DNA of 64,000 bases from NCBI GenBank assembly GCA_016288005.1, contig JAEEXY010000002.1, forward strand, positions 1-64,000, written 5' to 3'. Of this stretch, positions 35,653 to 44,273 are shown piece by piece (position 1 is the first letter of the stretch; every line of letters begins with the position of its first letter). The notes under the pieces are model-generated. The model had not been told where the DNA came from. It saw only the letters and a list, made by a program, of their open reading frames with translations, and did not search any database. A program made the position numbers and the translations under genes. Source of the DNA: Lachnospiraceae bacterium. GTDB lineage: Bacteria; Bacillota; Clostridia; Lachnospirales; Lachnospiraceae.

Positions 35653-35865
35653 TTAGATCGAGATATCGATATTTCCGCCGACTGAAGGGTTCACGGAATG
35701 CTCCATCGAACGCCTCATCATATCCAGCAGGGCTGCACCGGCCTGCTCCTGATTGTTCAGGGATTTGGCCAGCATCATGGTCCCCGCCTGTTCCATGGTT
35801 TTGTTCTGAGCGGACAAAACGGATAAAGCGGAAATACTCTCGGGAGAGATTGAAGAAATATCCAT
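35653..35865 (-). CDS. yjfB: YjfB-family putative motility protein
   Basis: 70 residues from MDISSISPESISAL with AGGAGGTG six bases upstream. NQEQAGAALLDMMRRSMEHSVNPSVGGNIDISI (cited in part: SVNPSVGGNIDI) is the hallmark end of the YjfB family, small proteins associated with flagellar motility. No flagellar genes are nearby. It suggests that the organism is, or descends from, a motile one. Confidence 0.85.
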   Translation of the reverse strand: MDISSISPESISALSVLSAQNKTMEQAGTMMLAKSLNNQEQAGAALLDMMRRSMEHSVNPSVGGNIDISI

Positions 35866-35948
35866 AGCTGCACCTCCTGCCTCCTCGATGATCTCAAACA
35901 CTCGCCCCGAAACCGCGAAGCGGTTCCCCGGGTACTTTATTTATCGGC

Positions 35949-36476
35949 TTATTTGCCCGGATATTTAATAACGGAATCGATATTAAAGCCTGCGAGCTTC
36001 TTGCGGCCCTCAAGGCCTTCGAGCTCCATAAGGAAGCAGATCTTAACGACTTCGCCGCCGAGCTGCTTAACGAGCTTTGTGATGGCTTCGATGGTGCCGC
36101 CGGTAGCTATCAGATCGTCGATGATGACAACCTTCTGGCCGGGCTTGATGGAATCCTTGTGCATCTCGATCGTAGCTGTGCCGTACTCGAGATCATAGGT
36201 GGCCTCGATGGTCTCGCAGGGGAGCTTGCCCTTTTTGCGGACGGGTACGAATGCCTTTTTGAGCTCGTACGCTACAGGTACGCCAAAGATGAAGCCGCGC
36301 GACTCGGGGCCGACAACCACATCAAAATCAACGTCCTTGAGCATATCTATGATACCGTTGATCGATACCTGCAGTCCGTCGGGATCCTGCAGAACGCTCG
36401 TAACATCGCGGAACATGATACCGGGCTCGGGGAAATCGGGAATAGTCCTAACATAATCTTCAGCTTTTTTATACAT
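35949..36476 (-). CDS. apt: Adenine phosphoribosyltransferase
   Basis: 175 residues from MYKKAEDYVRTIP; GGAG lies eight bases before this ATG. PRPP-binding motif VVIIDDLIATGGT, and FPEPGIMFRD typical of Apt. It salvages adenine to AMP in the cytoplasm. It is transcribed after galM (40-base gap), an unrelated gene, and before yjfB. Confidence 0.95.
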   Translation of the reverse strand: MYKKAEDYVRTIPDFPEPGIMFRDVTSVLQDPDGLQVSINGIIDMLKDVDFDVVVGPESRGFIFGVPVAYELKKAFVPVRKKGKLPCETIEATYDLEYGTATIEMHKDSIKPGQKVVIIDDLIATGGTIEAITKLVKQLGGEVVKICFLMELEGLEGRKKLAGFNIDSVIKYPGK

Positions 36477-36515
36477 GTCTGTAATCTCCAATCTTATATG
36501 TTTTGCAAAAGTTTA

Positions 36516-37577
36516 TCACTCAACGGTGGAAAACTTATATTTCGTAATGGTCTTAAAGGTCTCACCCGCTTTGAGCACGGGGCTCCTGAATGAAGGGATG
36601 TTGACCGCGTTCGGGAAGAACTGTGTCTCGAGACAAACCGCGCAGCGCTTGCCGTAGGATGTACCGGCTTTACCGGTCTGGTTCGCGATGAAGTTGCCTG
36701 CGTAGAACTGTACGCCGGGAAGGTCGGTATAAACGGACATCCGTCTGCCTGACTTTTCATCGGTGAGCACCGCGATCTGTTCGGGTTTGGTGCACGAGGT
36801 ATCCACAGCCCAGTTATGATCGTAGCCGCCGGCGAGCTTGAGCTGCTCATGCGGGGCGTCGATGCGGTCGCCTATGCGTGTGGGCTGGGTGAAATCAAAG
36901 GGTGTGCCCGCAACCGTCGCAACCTCTCCGGTAGGGATGCTGCCGGGGAATGTGGGCGTGTAGTGCGTCGCGTTCAGCCAGAGCTTTTGGTCCATCGCGG
37001 CGGCGGTGCCTGCCGTATGTCCCGCGAGATTAAAGTAGCTGTGGTTCGTGAGATTGAATACCGTGTCGGCATCGGTCGTGCCCTTGTATTCGATCTCGAG
37101 GGCGCTGCACTCGGTAACGCGGAAGGTGATCTCAACGTTAAGATTGCCCGGGAAGCCCTGGTCGCCGTCGGGAGAGAAGAGCGAGAGCGTTACGGAATTA
37201 TCCGCCTCATTGATCGAGCCCTTAAACATCTTTTTGTTGTAGCACTCGTCAAAATGACTGTGGAGATTGTTCTCTCCGTCATTCTTCTCGAGATTGTATG
37301 TCACGCCGTTCAGTGTAAAACGCGCGGCACCTATGCGGTTGGCGTTTCGGCCGATCGTGCTGCCGAAAAAGCTGGGGTTGACCGAGTAGCCCTTAACGTC
37401 GTCAAAGCCGAGCACCACGTCGTCAAATCTGCCGTCTCTGTCGGGTACGCATATCGATGTGATATTCGCACCGAAATCGATGATTCCGACGGTCATACCG
37501 GAAGTATTGCTGATCTTATAGAGAGTGACCGGTTCTCCCTTACTGGTCTGTCCAAATGATTCGGTTGTAACTGCCAT
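36516..37577 (-). CDS. galM: Aldose 1-epimerase (mutarotase)
   Basis: 353 residues. GRNANRIG, LTNHSYFNL with the acid His, and VCLETQFFPNAVN with the catalytic Glu are the GalM motifs. It interconverts alpha and beta forms of galactose or glucose. A GGAACGGAGA ribosome site precedes the ATG. A TATAAT on the minus strand at 37639-37644 is a likely -10; the leader between carries a GGGGCAG-AA-CTGCCCC hairpin (37615-37630). Cytoplasmic or exported is not decided; no signal peptide. Confidence 0.92.
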   Translation of the reverse strand: MAVTTESFGQTSKGEPVTLYKISNTSGMTVGIIDFGANITSICVPDRDGRFDDVVLGFDDVKGYSVNPSFFGSTIGRNANRIGAARFTLNGVTYNLEKNDGENNLHSHFDECYNKKMFKGSINEADNSVTLSLFSPDGDQGFPGNLNVEITFRVTECSALEIEYKGTTDADTVFNLTNHSYFNLAGHTAGTAAAMDQKLWLNATHYTPTFPGSIPTGEVATVAGTPFDFTQPTRIGDRIDAPHEQLKLAGGYDHNWAVDTSCTKPEQIAVLTDEKSGRRMSVYTDLPGVQFYAGNFIANQTGKAGTSYGKRCAVCLETQFFPNAVNIPSFRSPVLKAGETFKTITKYKFSTVE

Positions 37578-37614
37578 ATATCCATCTCCGTTCCTGTTAG
37601 CTGAAAAACGCGCG

Positions 37615-37630
37615 GGGGCAGAACTGCCCC
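37615..37630. other. Hairpin in the galM leader
   Basis: GGGGCAG-AA-CTGCCCC, perfect 7-bp arms in the 5' untranslated region of galM. The loop of two bases is too tight for full pairing, so it may act as a DNA palindrome. Confidence 0.45.
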
Positions 37631-37686
37631 ACTCGAATATTATACCTTAATAAAATACAAAAGTACAGAATTTTTATAGATTTAAG

Positions 37687-37715
37687 TTGACTTGAACAAG
37701 TCAGCGCATTAACAT
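37687..37715 (+). promoter_or_regulatory. Promoter of metY with palindromic operator
   Basis: TTGACT, 17-base spacer, TAACAT. The perfect palindrome TGACTTG-AA-CAAGTCA (37688-37703) covers the -35, so a repressor of sulfur or methionine genes may bind here. Confidence 0.6.
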
Positions 37716-37767
37716 ATTGAAGAAAGATCATGCGGCTGAAACCGCTGTTTAAGAGGAGGAACGAAAA

Positions 37768-39045
37768 ATGGCATTATCAAAGGATACGATCTGTCTTACG
37801 GGAGGATGGGAACCTCATCAGGGAGAGCCCAGACAGGTTCCGATCTATCAGAGCACGACATTCAGATATGATACCAGCGACGCGATGGGCAAGCTGTTTG
37901 ACCTTGAGGCGAGCGGATATTTTTACACCAGACTTCAGAACCCCACCAACGATTATGTCGCGAAAAAGATATGCGAGCTCGAGGGCGGTTATGCGGCGAT
38001 GCTGACCAGTTCGGGACAGGCGGCCAATTTCTTTGCCGTATTCAATATCTGCGAAGCCGGCGACCATTTCATCGCGTCTTCGTCGATCTACGGCGGCACC
38101 TATAATCTGTTCGGCACCACTATGAAGAAGATGGGCATCGAGTGCACCTTTGTCGACAATGACATCACACCCGAGGAGCTCGATAAGGAGTTCCGTCCGA
38201 ACACCAAGTGCGTTTTCGGTGAGACCATCACGAATCCTACCGTTGCCATTTTCGATATAGAAAAATTTGCGCAGGCGGCGCATAAGCACGGCGTGCCGCT
38301 CATCATGGACAATACGTTCGCGACCCCGATCAACTGCAATCCGTTTAAGTTCGGCTGCGATATCGTGACACATTCCACCACCAAGTACATGGACGGCCAT
38401 TCAGTAGGCGTGGGCGGCGCGATCGTAGACAGCGGCAACTTCGACTGGCTGGCTCATAAGGATAAGTTCCCGGGACTCACCACTCCCGACGAGAGCTATC
38501 ACGGGCTCATCTATGCCGAGAAGTTCGGCAAGGCCGCATACATCACAAAGGCCACATCACAGCTCATGCGCGATTTCGGCTCGATACCTTCGCCCCAGAA
38601 CGCGTTCTATCTGAACGTATCTCTCGAATCGCTGGCCGTGCGCATGGCGCGCCACTGCTCGAGCGCCAAAAAGATCGCCGCATGGCTCAAGACCCAGGAA
38701 AAGGTCGCCTGGGTCAACTATTCCGACCTTGAGGACGATCCGCATCACGCACTCCAGCAGAAGTACTGCCCGAAGGGCACCTGCGGCGTTATCGCATTCG
38801 CGGTAAAGGGCGGCAGAGAGAAGGCGATCACATTTATGGATTCGCTGAAGCTCGCGTTCATCGACACACATGTAGCAGATGCGAAAACAGGCCTGCTGCA
38901 TCCCGCGAGCCACACACACCGCCAGCTGACCGACGATCAGCTCCGCGAGGCGGGCGTAGCTCCCGACCTGATCCGTTTCTCGGTAGGCCTCGAGGACCCC
39001 GACGATATCATAGCGGATATTAAACAGGCGCTGGATAAGATCTGA
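37768..39045 (+). CDS. metY: O-acetylhomoserine sulfhydrylase
   Basis: 425 residues with AAGAGGAGGA upstream. PLP-lysine motif THSTTKYMDGHS; FYTRLQNPTN, TSSGQAA and VGGAIVDSG are of the Cys/Met metabolism PLP family, and the 425-residue length with the long central part fits MetY, not MetB/MetC. It makes homocysteine from O-acetylhomoserine and sulfide. Some members also act on cysteine or O-acetylserine. Single-gene transcript with own promoter and terminator. Confidence 0.92.
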   Translation: MALSKDTICLTGGWEPHQGEPRQVPIYQSTTFRYDTSDAMGKLFDLEASGYFYTRLQNPTNDYVAKKICELEGGYAAMLTSSGQAANFFAVFNICEAGDHFIASSSIYGGTYNLFGTTMKKMGIECTFVDNDITPEELDKEFRPNTKCVFGETITNPTVAIFDIEKFAQAAHKHGVPLIMDNTFATPINCNPFKFGCDIVTHSTTKYMDGHSVGVGGAIVDSGNFDWLAHKDKFPGLTTPDESYHGLIYAEKFGKAAYITKATSQLMRDFGSIPSPQNAFYLNVSLESLAVRMARHCSSAKKIAAWLKTQEKVAWVNYSDLEDDPHHALQQKYCPKGTCGVIAFAVKGGREKAITFMDSLKLAFIDTHVADAKTGLLHPASHTHRQLTDDQLREAGVAPDLIRFSVGLEDPDDIIADIKQALDKI

Positions 39046-39050
39046 TACGG

Positions 39051-39092
39051 AGGAGCCTGTCACCATGTCTTAATTATTGGTGACAGGCTCCT
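39051..39092 (+). terminator. Terminator of metY
   Basis: AGGAGCCTGTCACCA pairs with TGGTGACAGGCTCCT, then TTGATTTG. Core GCCTGTCACC shared with the hairpins at 35600 and 41277. Confidence 0.85.
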
Positions 39093-39104
39093 TTGATTTG
39101 GGTA

Positions 39105-39134
39105 TTGACATCGCCCTGCACATATGATTACAAT
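39105..39134 (+). promoter_or_regulatory. Promoter of pyrR-uraA
   Basis: TTGACA, 18-base spacer, TACAAT. The leader is about 185 bases long. Confidence 0.7.
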
Positions 39135-39229
39135 AAATATGGTTGAGATCTTTAAGAACGGTACGGGATACCGGCAAGATTATATACATTGGATATGTAG
39201 GACCACTATATTCATTCGCTTAAAGGTTT

Positions 39230-39264
39230 CCGCACTGCAGCATTCGCAGGAGCGGTATTTTTTT
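39230..39264 (+). terminator. Attenuator terminator in the pyrR leader
   Basis: CCGC-A-CTGC pairs with GCAG-GA-GCGG, followed by TA and seven T. It lies in the leader, well before the start codon. Its right arm GCAGGAG (39246-39252) can instead pair with CTCCTGC at 39292-39298. Confidence 0.65.
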
Positions 39265-39289
39265 GCGAGGTTTCATATGCATGCATCTA

Positions 39290-39324
39290 ACCTCCTGCCG
39301 GGACCGTAGCAGGAGGTATTTTTT
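39290..39324 (+). promoter_or_regulatory. Hairpin that hides the pyrR ribosome site
   Basis: ACCTCCTGC pairs with GCAGGAGGT, which is the ribosome-binding site; six T follow and then ATG. It resembles an intrinsic terminator placed directly on the start codon. It and the 39230 attenuator share an alternative pairing. Confidence 0.7.
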
Positions 39325-39864
39325 ATGGAACTGAAGGCACATATCCTTGACGAAAATGACATAAGGCGCGCCCTCGTCCGTATATCTCATGAGATAGTTG
39401 AGAGCAACAAGGGTACCGAAGGCCTGTGCCTCGTAGGCATCATGAGCCGCGGCAAGCCGCTTTCGGAGCTGATCCGCGCCAACATTGAGAAAATTGAGGG
39501 CGTGCAGGTTCCCTGCGGCGAGCTCGATATCAGGTTTTACCGTGACGACTTGAGTCATGAGAACAACGATCCCACCCTGCGCAAAGCCGAGCTTGATTTC
39601 CCCGTGGAAGGAAAAAGGATAGTTCTGGTGGATGACGTGATCTACACGGGCAGGACAGCCCGCGCCGCCATCGAGGCCGTGTTCTCGTTCGGCAGGCCCG
39701 CGTCCATCCAGCTCGCGGTACTTGTTGACCGCGGTCACAGAGAACTGCCGATCCGCCCCGATTACGTGGGCAAGAACATCCCTACATCGAGAAATGAGCT
39801 CGTCAAGGTCAACATCCCGCCCTTCGACGCACCGCCCGCGAGAGTAACCCTCTACGAGCGCTGA
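39325..39864 (+). CDS. pyrR: PyrR, pyrimidine regulator/uracil phosphoribosyltransferase
   Basis: 179 residues. PRPP motif IVLVDDVIYTGRTA and YRDDLSHENNDPTL are typical of PyrR. In other Firmicutes it binds pyr mRNA leaders when UMP is high and promotes termination, and it has minor uracil phosphoribosyltransferase activity. Its leader here carries the two hairpins described, which fits self-regulation. The uracil permease gene follows after 34 bases. Confidence 0.95.
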   Translation: MELKAHILDENDIRRALVRISHEIVESNKGTEGLCLVGIMSRGKPLSELIRANIEKIEGVQVPCGELDIRFYRDDLSHENNDPTLRKAELDFPVEGKRIVLVDDVIYTGRTARAAIEAVFSFGRPASIQLAVLVDRGHRELPIRPDYVGKNIPTSRNELVKVNIPPFDAPPARVTLYER

Positions 39865-39898
39865 AACCCCACAACTTAAAACCAGGAGGAGAAAAGTT

Positions 39899-41248
39899 AT
39901 GAAACTCACTTACACGGTCGAGGACAAGCCGAAATTTTCCCAGCTGATCGTCTTCGCTTTCCAGCAGCTTCTCGCCATTATGGCAGCAACCATCGCAGTT
40001 CCCGCGATCATCTCGGGTACCTATGAGGGTGTCGGCGAGGTAAGCATGAGCATGGGCGCCGCTCTGTTCGGAGCAGGTGTCGGAACTCTCGTATATGTAC
40101 TTTTCACAGCAAAAAAGAGCCCTGTTTTCCTCGGCTCGTCATTCGCTTTCTTAGGCTCGATGTCAACGGCATTCGCCGGCGCGATCTCCGTAGCTGCAGG
40201 CTTCGCGGGGATTATCCTCGGCGCGCTGTTCGCGGGACTTGTATATGTCATCATCGCACTCATCGTAAAGAGCGCGGGCGTTAACTGGCTCAACAAGCTC
40301 ATGCCTCCCGTTATCATCGGACCCACGGTTGCGATCATCGGACTTTCGCTTGCAGGCAACGCGGTAGGAGACCTTCGTACGGCAAACTCCGGCGGTCACG
40401 AGCTCATCGCTATCCTCTGTGGTCTCACAACCCTGATCGTTGTTACGGTTTGCTCGGTATACGGCAAGAAGATGGCCAAGCTCATCCCCTTCATCATCGG
40501 TATCTTAGCCGGTTACGCTCTTGCGGCGATCTTCACCGCTATCGGAACCGCAGCGGATATCCCCGCTCTTATGATCTGCGATTTCGGCAAGATCACTTCG
40601 ATCAATTCGGTCATCTCGGTTCCCGACTTCACATTCCTTACAGCGTTCAAGGGCTTTGGCGACCTGACCGGCGCTTATATCGGAACCGTTGCCGCTGCAT
40701 ACGTTCCCGTAGCGTTCGTAGTATTCGCAGAGCATGTTGCTGACCACAAGAACATCTCCTCTATCATAGAAAGAGACCTGCTCGATGAGCCCGGCCTCCA
40801 CAGAACCCTTCTCGGCGACGGTATCGGTTCGATCGCAGGCGCATTCTTCGGCGGCTGCCCTAATACCACATACGGCGAGTCGATCGCATGCGTAGCGATC
40901 ACAGGCAATGCTTCGGTACTTACCATCGTATGTACCGCATGCCTCGCGATCATCATTTCCTTCATCACCCCGATCGTAGGATTCCTTTCCTCGATCCCTT
41001 CCTGCGTAATGGGCGGCGTTTGCATGTCACTCTACGGCTTCATCGCAGTATCCGGTCTTAAGATGCTCCAGCCCGTAGACCTTAACGACAACCGCAACCT
41101 CTTCACCGCTTCGGTGATCCTGATCGCAGGTATCGGCGGACTTACCCTCAACTTCGGCGCGATCACCATCACCTCGATCGCGACCGCTCTGATCCTCGGC
41201 ATCATCGTATACGCGATCCTCGGCGGAATGAAGAAGGAAACCAAATAA
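39899..41248 (+). CDS. uraA: Uracil permease (NCS2 family)
   Basis: 449 residues with AGGAGGAGAAAAG upstream. About 14 membrane segments; FAFQQLLAIMAATIAVP, the substrate-binding GGCPNTTYGE and FAEHVADH are NCS2 signature regions of uracil transporters. It imports uracil by ion symport into the cytoplasm, where PyrR and salvage enzymes act. Same transcript as pyrR, so expression follows pyrimidine level. Confidence 0.93.
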   Translation: MKLTYTVEDKPKFSQLIVFAFQQLLAIMAATIAVPAIISGTYEGVGEVSMSMGAALFGAGVGTLVYVLFTAKKSPVFLGSSFAFLGSMSTAFAGAISVAAGFAGIILGALFAGLVYVIIALIVKSAGVNWLNKLMPPVIIGPTVAIIGLSLAGNAVGDLRTANSGGHELIAILCGLTTLIVVTVCSVYGKKMAKLIPFIIGILAGYALAAIFTAIGTAADIPALMICDFGKITSINSVISVPDFTFLTAFKGFGDLTGAYIGTVAAAYVPVAFVVFAEHVADHKNISSIIERDLLDEPGLHRTLLGDGIGSIAGAFFGGCPNTTYGESIACVAITGNASVLTIVCTACLAIIISFITPIVGFLSSIPSCVMGGVCMSLYGFIAVSGLKMLQPVDLNDNRNLFTASVILIAGIGGLTLNFGAITITSIATALILGIIVYAILGGMKKETK

Positions 41249-41276
41249 GTTCATACTCTTCCACACTATATCTTTT

Positions 41277-41318
41277 AAAAGGTGTCTGTCACCGTTCTTT
41301 GGTGACAGGCACCTTTTT
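41277..41318 (+). terminator. Terminator of pyrR-uraA
   Basis: AAAAGGTGTCTGTCACC pairs with GGTGACAGGCACCTTTT (one G-T pair) with seven-base loop and five T. Third copy of the GGTGACAGGC core. Confidence 0.92.
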
Positions 41319-41354
41319 GCTCTGTCATTATATGTGAAGAAAATAATTTTCCGA

Positions 41355-41383
41355 TTGATATAGAACAAATTTTCGATTATAAT
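41355..41383 (+). promoter_or_regulatory. Promoter of pcrA
   Basis: TTGATA, 17-base spacer, TATAAT, about 39 bases before the GTG start. Confidence 0.75.
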
Positions 41384-41421
41384 GTTCGTAAACAGATTTT
41401 GAAAGCTTATGAGGTTGTACT

Positions 41422-43869
41422 GTGAGTGAATTATTGGACGGACTTAACGATATGCAGAGAGAGGCGGTCGAGTACGGAAAGGGGCCGCTCCTGATCCTGG
41501 CCGGCGCGGGCTCGGGCAAGACGCGCGTGCTGACGCACAGGATCGCGTATCTTATAGCGGAGTGCGGTGTGTCGCCGTATTCCATCATAGCGCTGACCTT
41601 TACGAATAAGGCGGCGGGAGAGATGAAGGAGCGTGTTGCGCGGCTGGTGGGTCCCGGGGCCGAGAGCATCTGGGTCAGCACCTTTCATTCGTCATGCGTG
41701 CGCATACTGCGCAGGTTCATCGACACGATAGGCTACGGACGCGATTTTACGATCTACGATGCCGACGACCAGAAAAGCGTCATGAAGGACGTGTTCAGGA
41801 CCCTCGCCATCGATCCCAAAAAACATAAAGAAAAAACCGTGCTCGGCGTGATCAGCTCGGCGAAGGACGAGCTGGTCGGTCCCGATGATTTCGAGATACA
41901 GGCCGGCGGCGATAAGGGCATGCGCCTGTACGCGGCCTGCTACAAGGAGTACCAGAGGCGGCTTAAGGCCAATAATGCCCTGGACTTTGACGACCTGATA
42001 TTTAAGACTATCGAGCTGTTCAGATCTAACGGTGACGCGCTCGCATATTACAGACGCAGGTTCGAGTACATTCTTGTCGATGAGTATCAGGATACCAACT
42101 CGGCGCAGTTCGAGCTCATCCGCCTGCTCGCGCAGCACCCCAACGATTTCGGTGAGGTTGAGCGCAATCTGTGCGTGGTCGGCGACGATGACCAGAGTAT
42201 CTATAAGTTCCGCGGCGCCAATATCCGCAACATCCTCGATTTCGAGCAGACCTACGCGGATGCCAGGACCATCAGGCTCGAGGAGAATTACCGTTCCACC
42301 AAGAACATCCTAAACGTAGCGAACGACGTTATCGCGAACAATGTCGGCCGTAAGGACAAGCGCCTGTGGACGCAGAACGACGAGGGCAGTATAGTCGAGC
42401 TGCGCTGCTGCAGGGACGACAACGAAGAGGCTGCGGGCGTCATCAGCGACATTGCGTCTGCAGTCCGTGAGGGTACCTACGACTATAAGGATTTTGCCAT
42501 CCTCTACAGGACCAACGCGCAGTCACGCAGCTTCGAGGAAAAACTTGTGTATCGCAATATCCCATACCGGATCATCGGCGGACAGAACTTCTACCAGCGC
42601 AGGGAAATCAAGGATATCCTCGCGTACCTGCGCACGATGGCGGGCGGTTCGGACTCCGTTGCGGTAAAGCGCATAATCAATGTTCCGAGGCGCGGTATCG
42701 GCACGGCTACTATCGAGAGGCTCGACGCTTACGCTGAGGAAAACAACTGCACATTTTATGACGCGCTCACCAGAGCGCCTTTTATCCCGGGGATCGAGAG
42801 AGCTGTCTCCAAGATCGACAGATTCGTGAGCCTGATCGAGGGTCTTAAGGCAAAACTGAACGGAGAGTTCAGGCTGCGCGACATCATCGACGAGATCCTC
42901 GAGGCCACTCAGTACATCGATTATCTCGGTGAGGAGGACGATGAGGATAAAGTACAGGAGCGCATAGAGAATATCAACGAAATGATCACCAAGATCACCG
43001 ACTACGAGGACAGCTTCGAGGAGGGGGTAGAGGCTCCGACTCTGGCCGGGTTCCTCGACGAGGTGACGCTGGTTGCCGATATCGACAGCTACGACGGCGA
43101 CGAGAACCGCGTGCTGCTGATGACGCTGCACAGCGCAAAGGGGCTCGAGTTCCCGAACGTGTATATGGTAGGCATGGAAGAGGGCATATTCCCAGGCTAC
43201 ATGTCGATCAACGCCGACAATCCCGCGGAGGAGATCGAGGAGGAGAGGAGGCTCTGCTACGTAGGCATCACGCGTGCCCGCGAGCATCTGACACTTACCT
43301 ACTGCAAGCAGAGGATGATGCGCGGCGAACTGCAGTTTAACGGCGTTTCGCGCTTTGTGCATGAGATCCCCAAGGGTATGGTAAGGGTGACAGGCACCCA
43401 GCTCAATTCCAGACTCAACCGTGACGAGGGTATGAGACGCAGGTACAGTGAGGAGAGCGGGACGTTTGAGAGTCCTTCGCGCAGAGGCGGCTATGATGGT
43501 GGCTATGACGGCGGATCGCGCAGGGGCGGATACGGCAGCGATTTCGACAGCGGATCGCGTAGAGGCGGTTTCTCGGGAGGCTGCGAGAGCGCTTACCGCG
43601 GCGGCGCCGAGTATGGCAGATCTTCCAACAGGTCTGCGGGCGCAGGCAAAAAGAGCATGGCGGATCTGCTCGGACTCGTCTCAAAGGGTGTGCGCGGCTC
43701 GAGCGAGAAGCCCACGTATGATGTAGGCGACAGGGTACGGCATGTAAAGTTCGGCGAAGGCACCGTGACAGCGCTCGAAAAGGGCGATAACGACTGGGAA
43801 GTAACGGTCGATTTCGGGAATGTCAGCAGGAAAATGAAAGCATCTTTCGCCAAACTTGAGAAACTGTGA
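41422..43869 (+). CDS. pcrA: ATP-dependent DNA helicase PcrA
   Basis: 815 residues from GTG 41422. UvrD/PcrA superfamily 1A motifs: LAGAGSGKTRVLTHR (Walker A), LVDEYQDTN (Walker B), VGDDDQSIYKFRGA, LEENYRST and LMTLHSAKGLEFPNVY. It unwinds DNA during repair and rolling-circle replication. Between the helicase core and the C-terminal Tudor-like RNA-polymerase-binding domain (DVGDRVRHVKFGEGTV) lies a Gly/Arg/Tyr-rich stretch (about 686-732) of RGG type with repeated SRRGG. This linker is longer and more ordered in composition than usual. Single-gene transcript. Confidence 0.95.
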   Translation: MSELLDGLNDMQREAVEYGKGPLLILAGAGSGKTRVLTHRIAYLIAECGVSPYSIIALTFTNKAAGEMKERVARLVGPGAESIWVSTFHSSCVRILRRFIDTIGYGRDFTIYDADDQKSVMKDVFRTLAIDPKKHKEKTVLGVISSAKDELVGPDDFEIQAGGDKGMRLYAACYKEYQRRLKANNALDFDDLIFKTIELFRSNGDALAYYRRRFEYILVDEYQDTNSAQFELIRLLAQHPNDFGEVERNLCVVGDDDQSIYKFRGANIRNILDFEQTYADARTIRLEENYRSTKNILNVANDVIANNVGRKDKRLWTQNDEGSIVELRCCRDDNEEAAGVISDIASAVREGTYDYKDFAILYRTNAQSRSFEEKLVYRNIPYRIIGGQNFYQRREIKDILAYLRTMAGGSDSVAVKRIINVPRRGIGTATIERLDAYAEENNCTFYDALTRAPFIPGIERAVSKIDRFVSLIEGLKAKLNGEFRLRDIIDEILEATQYIDYLGEEDDEDKVQERIENINEMITKITDYEDSFEEGVEAPTLAGFLDEVTLVADIDSYDGDENRVLLMTLHSAKGLEFPNVYMVGMEEGIFPGYMSINADNPAEEIEEERRLCYVGITRAREHLTLTYCKQRMMRGELQFNGVSRFVHEIPKGMVRVTGTQLNSRLNRDEGMRRRYSEESGTFESPSRRGGYDGGYDGGSRRGGYGSDFDSGSRRGGFSGGCESAYRGGAEYGRSSNRSAGAGKKSMADLLGLVSKGVRGSSEKPTYDVGDRVRHVKFGEGTVTALEKGDNDWEVTVDFGNVSRKMKASFAKLEKL

Positions 43870-43907
43870 ATGTCATACCGCGTAACGTGGTTTTGAAAAA
43901 CTTGTGA

Positions 43908-43949
43908 TTTACTTTTAACAGTGCGTGTGCTATACTTTTTTGCAGTATA
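43908..43949 (+). promoter_or_regulatory. Promoter with palindrome over the -10
   Basis: TTTACT, 17-base spacer, TATACT (43931-43936). TATACT is one arm of a perfect inverted repeat TATACT-N7-AGTATA (43931-43949), so a regulator could bind on the start region of the 43986 gene pair. Confidence 0.55.
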
Positions 43950-43985
43950 GAATACTTACAAACGTCTGAATAGGAGGTTTTTCGT

Positions 43986-44273
43986 ATGTTGAATTTGGAG
44001 AAGGTTTTAAGCGGTAAGGATGCAGCCCTGGAGAAGATGAACGACGTGGTGACCAATGTTCTCGCGACCACTAAGCTCAACGAGATCCTGCATAAGGAGG
44101 AGCCCAAGCCCGAGAAAAAGACCAACGGATGGGTGATCGCCCTGGCTGTTATCGGTGCCGTTGCCGCTGTTGCAGGCATTGCGTTCTGCGTATATAAGTT
44201 CATGTTCCCCGAGTATGTTGATGACTTCGACGAAGAGGATTTTGACGAAGAGGAAGAGGATACCGAAGCCTGA
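43986..44273 (+). CDS. Small single-pass membrane protein with acidic tail
   Basis: 95 residues with AGGAGG upstream. Amphipathic charged N-terminus, one membrane helix (about 48-72; GWVIALAVIGAVAAVAGIAFCVY) and a very acidic C-terminus (DDFDEEDFDEEEEDTEA). No family name is certain. Its stop overlaps the start of the DUF1836 gene by one base, so the two are translationally coupled. A control palindrome lies on its promoter. Confidence 0.7.
   Translation: MLNLEKVLSGKDAALEKMNDVVTNVLATTKLNEILHKEEPKPEKKTNGWVIALAVIGAVAAVAGIAFCVYKFMFPEYVDDFDEEDFDEEEEDTEA

Noticed and set aside
37716-37767. SAM riboswitch before metY
   Set aside because: Only about 45 bases lie between the predicted transcript start and the ATG, and no kink-turn or conserved core is seen.
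39135-39229. Classical PyrR-binding loop in the pyrR leader
   Set aside because: The known consensus of the binding loop was looked for and not recognised by eye, so only the hairpins are claimed.
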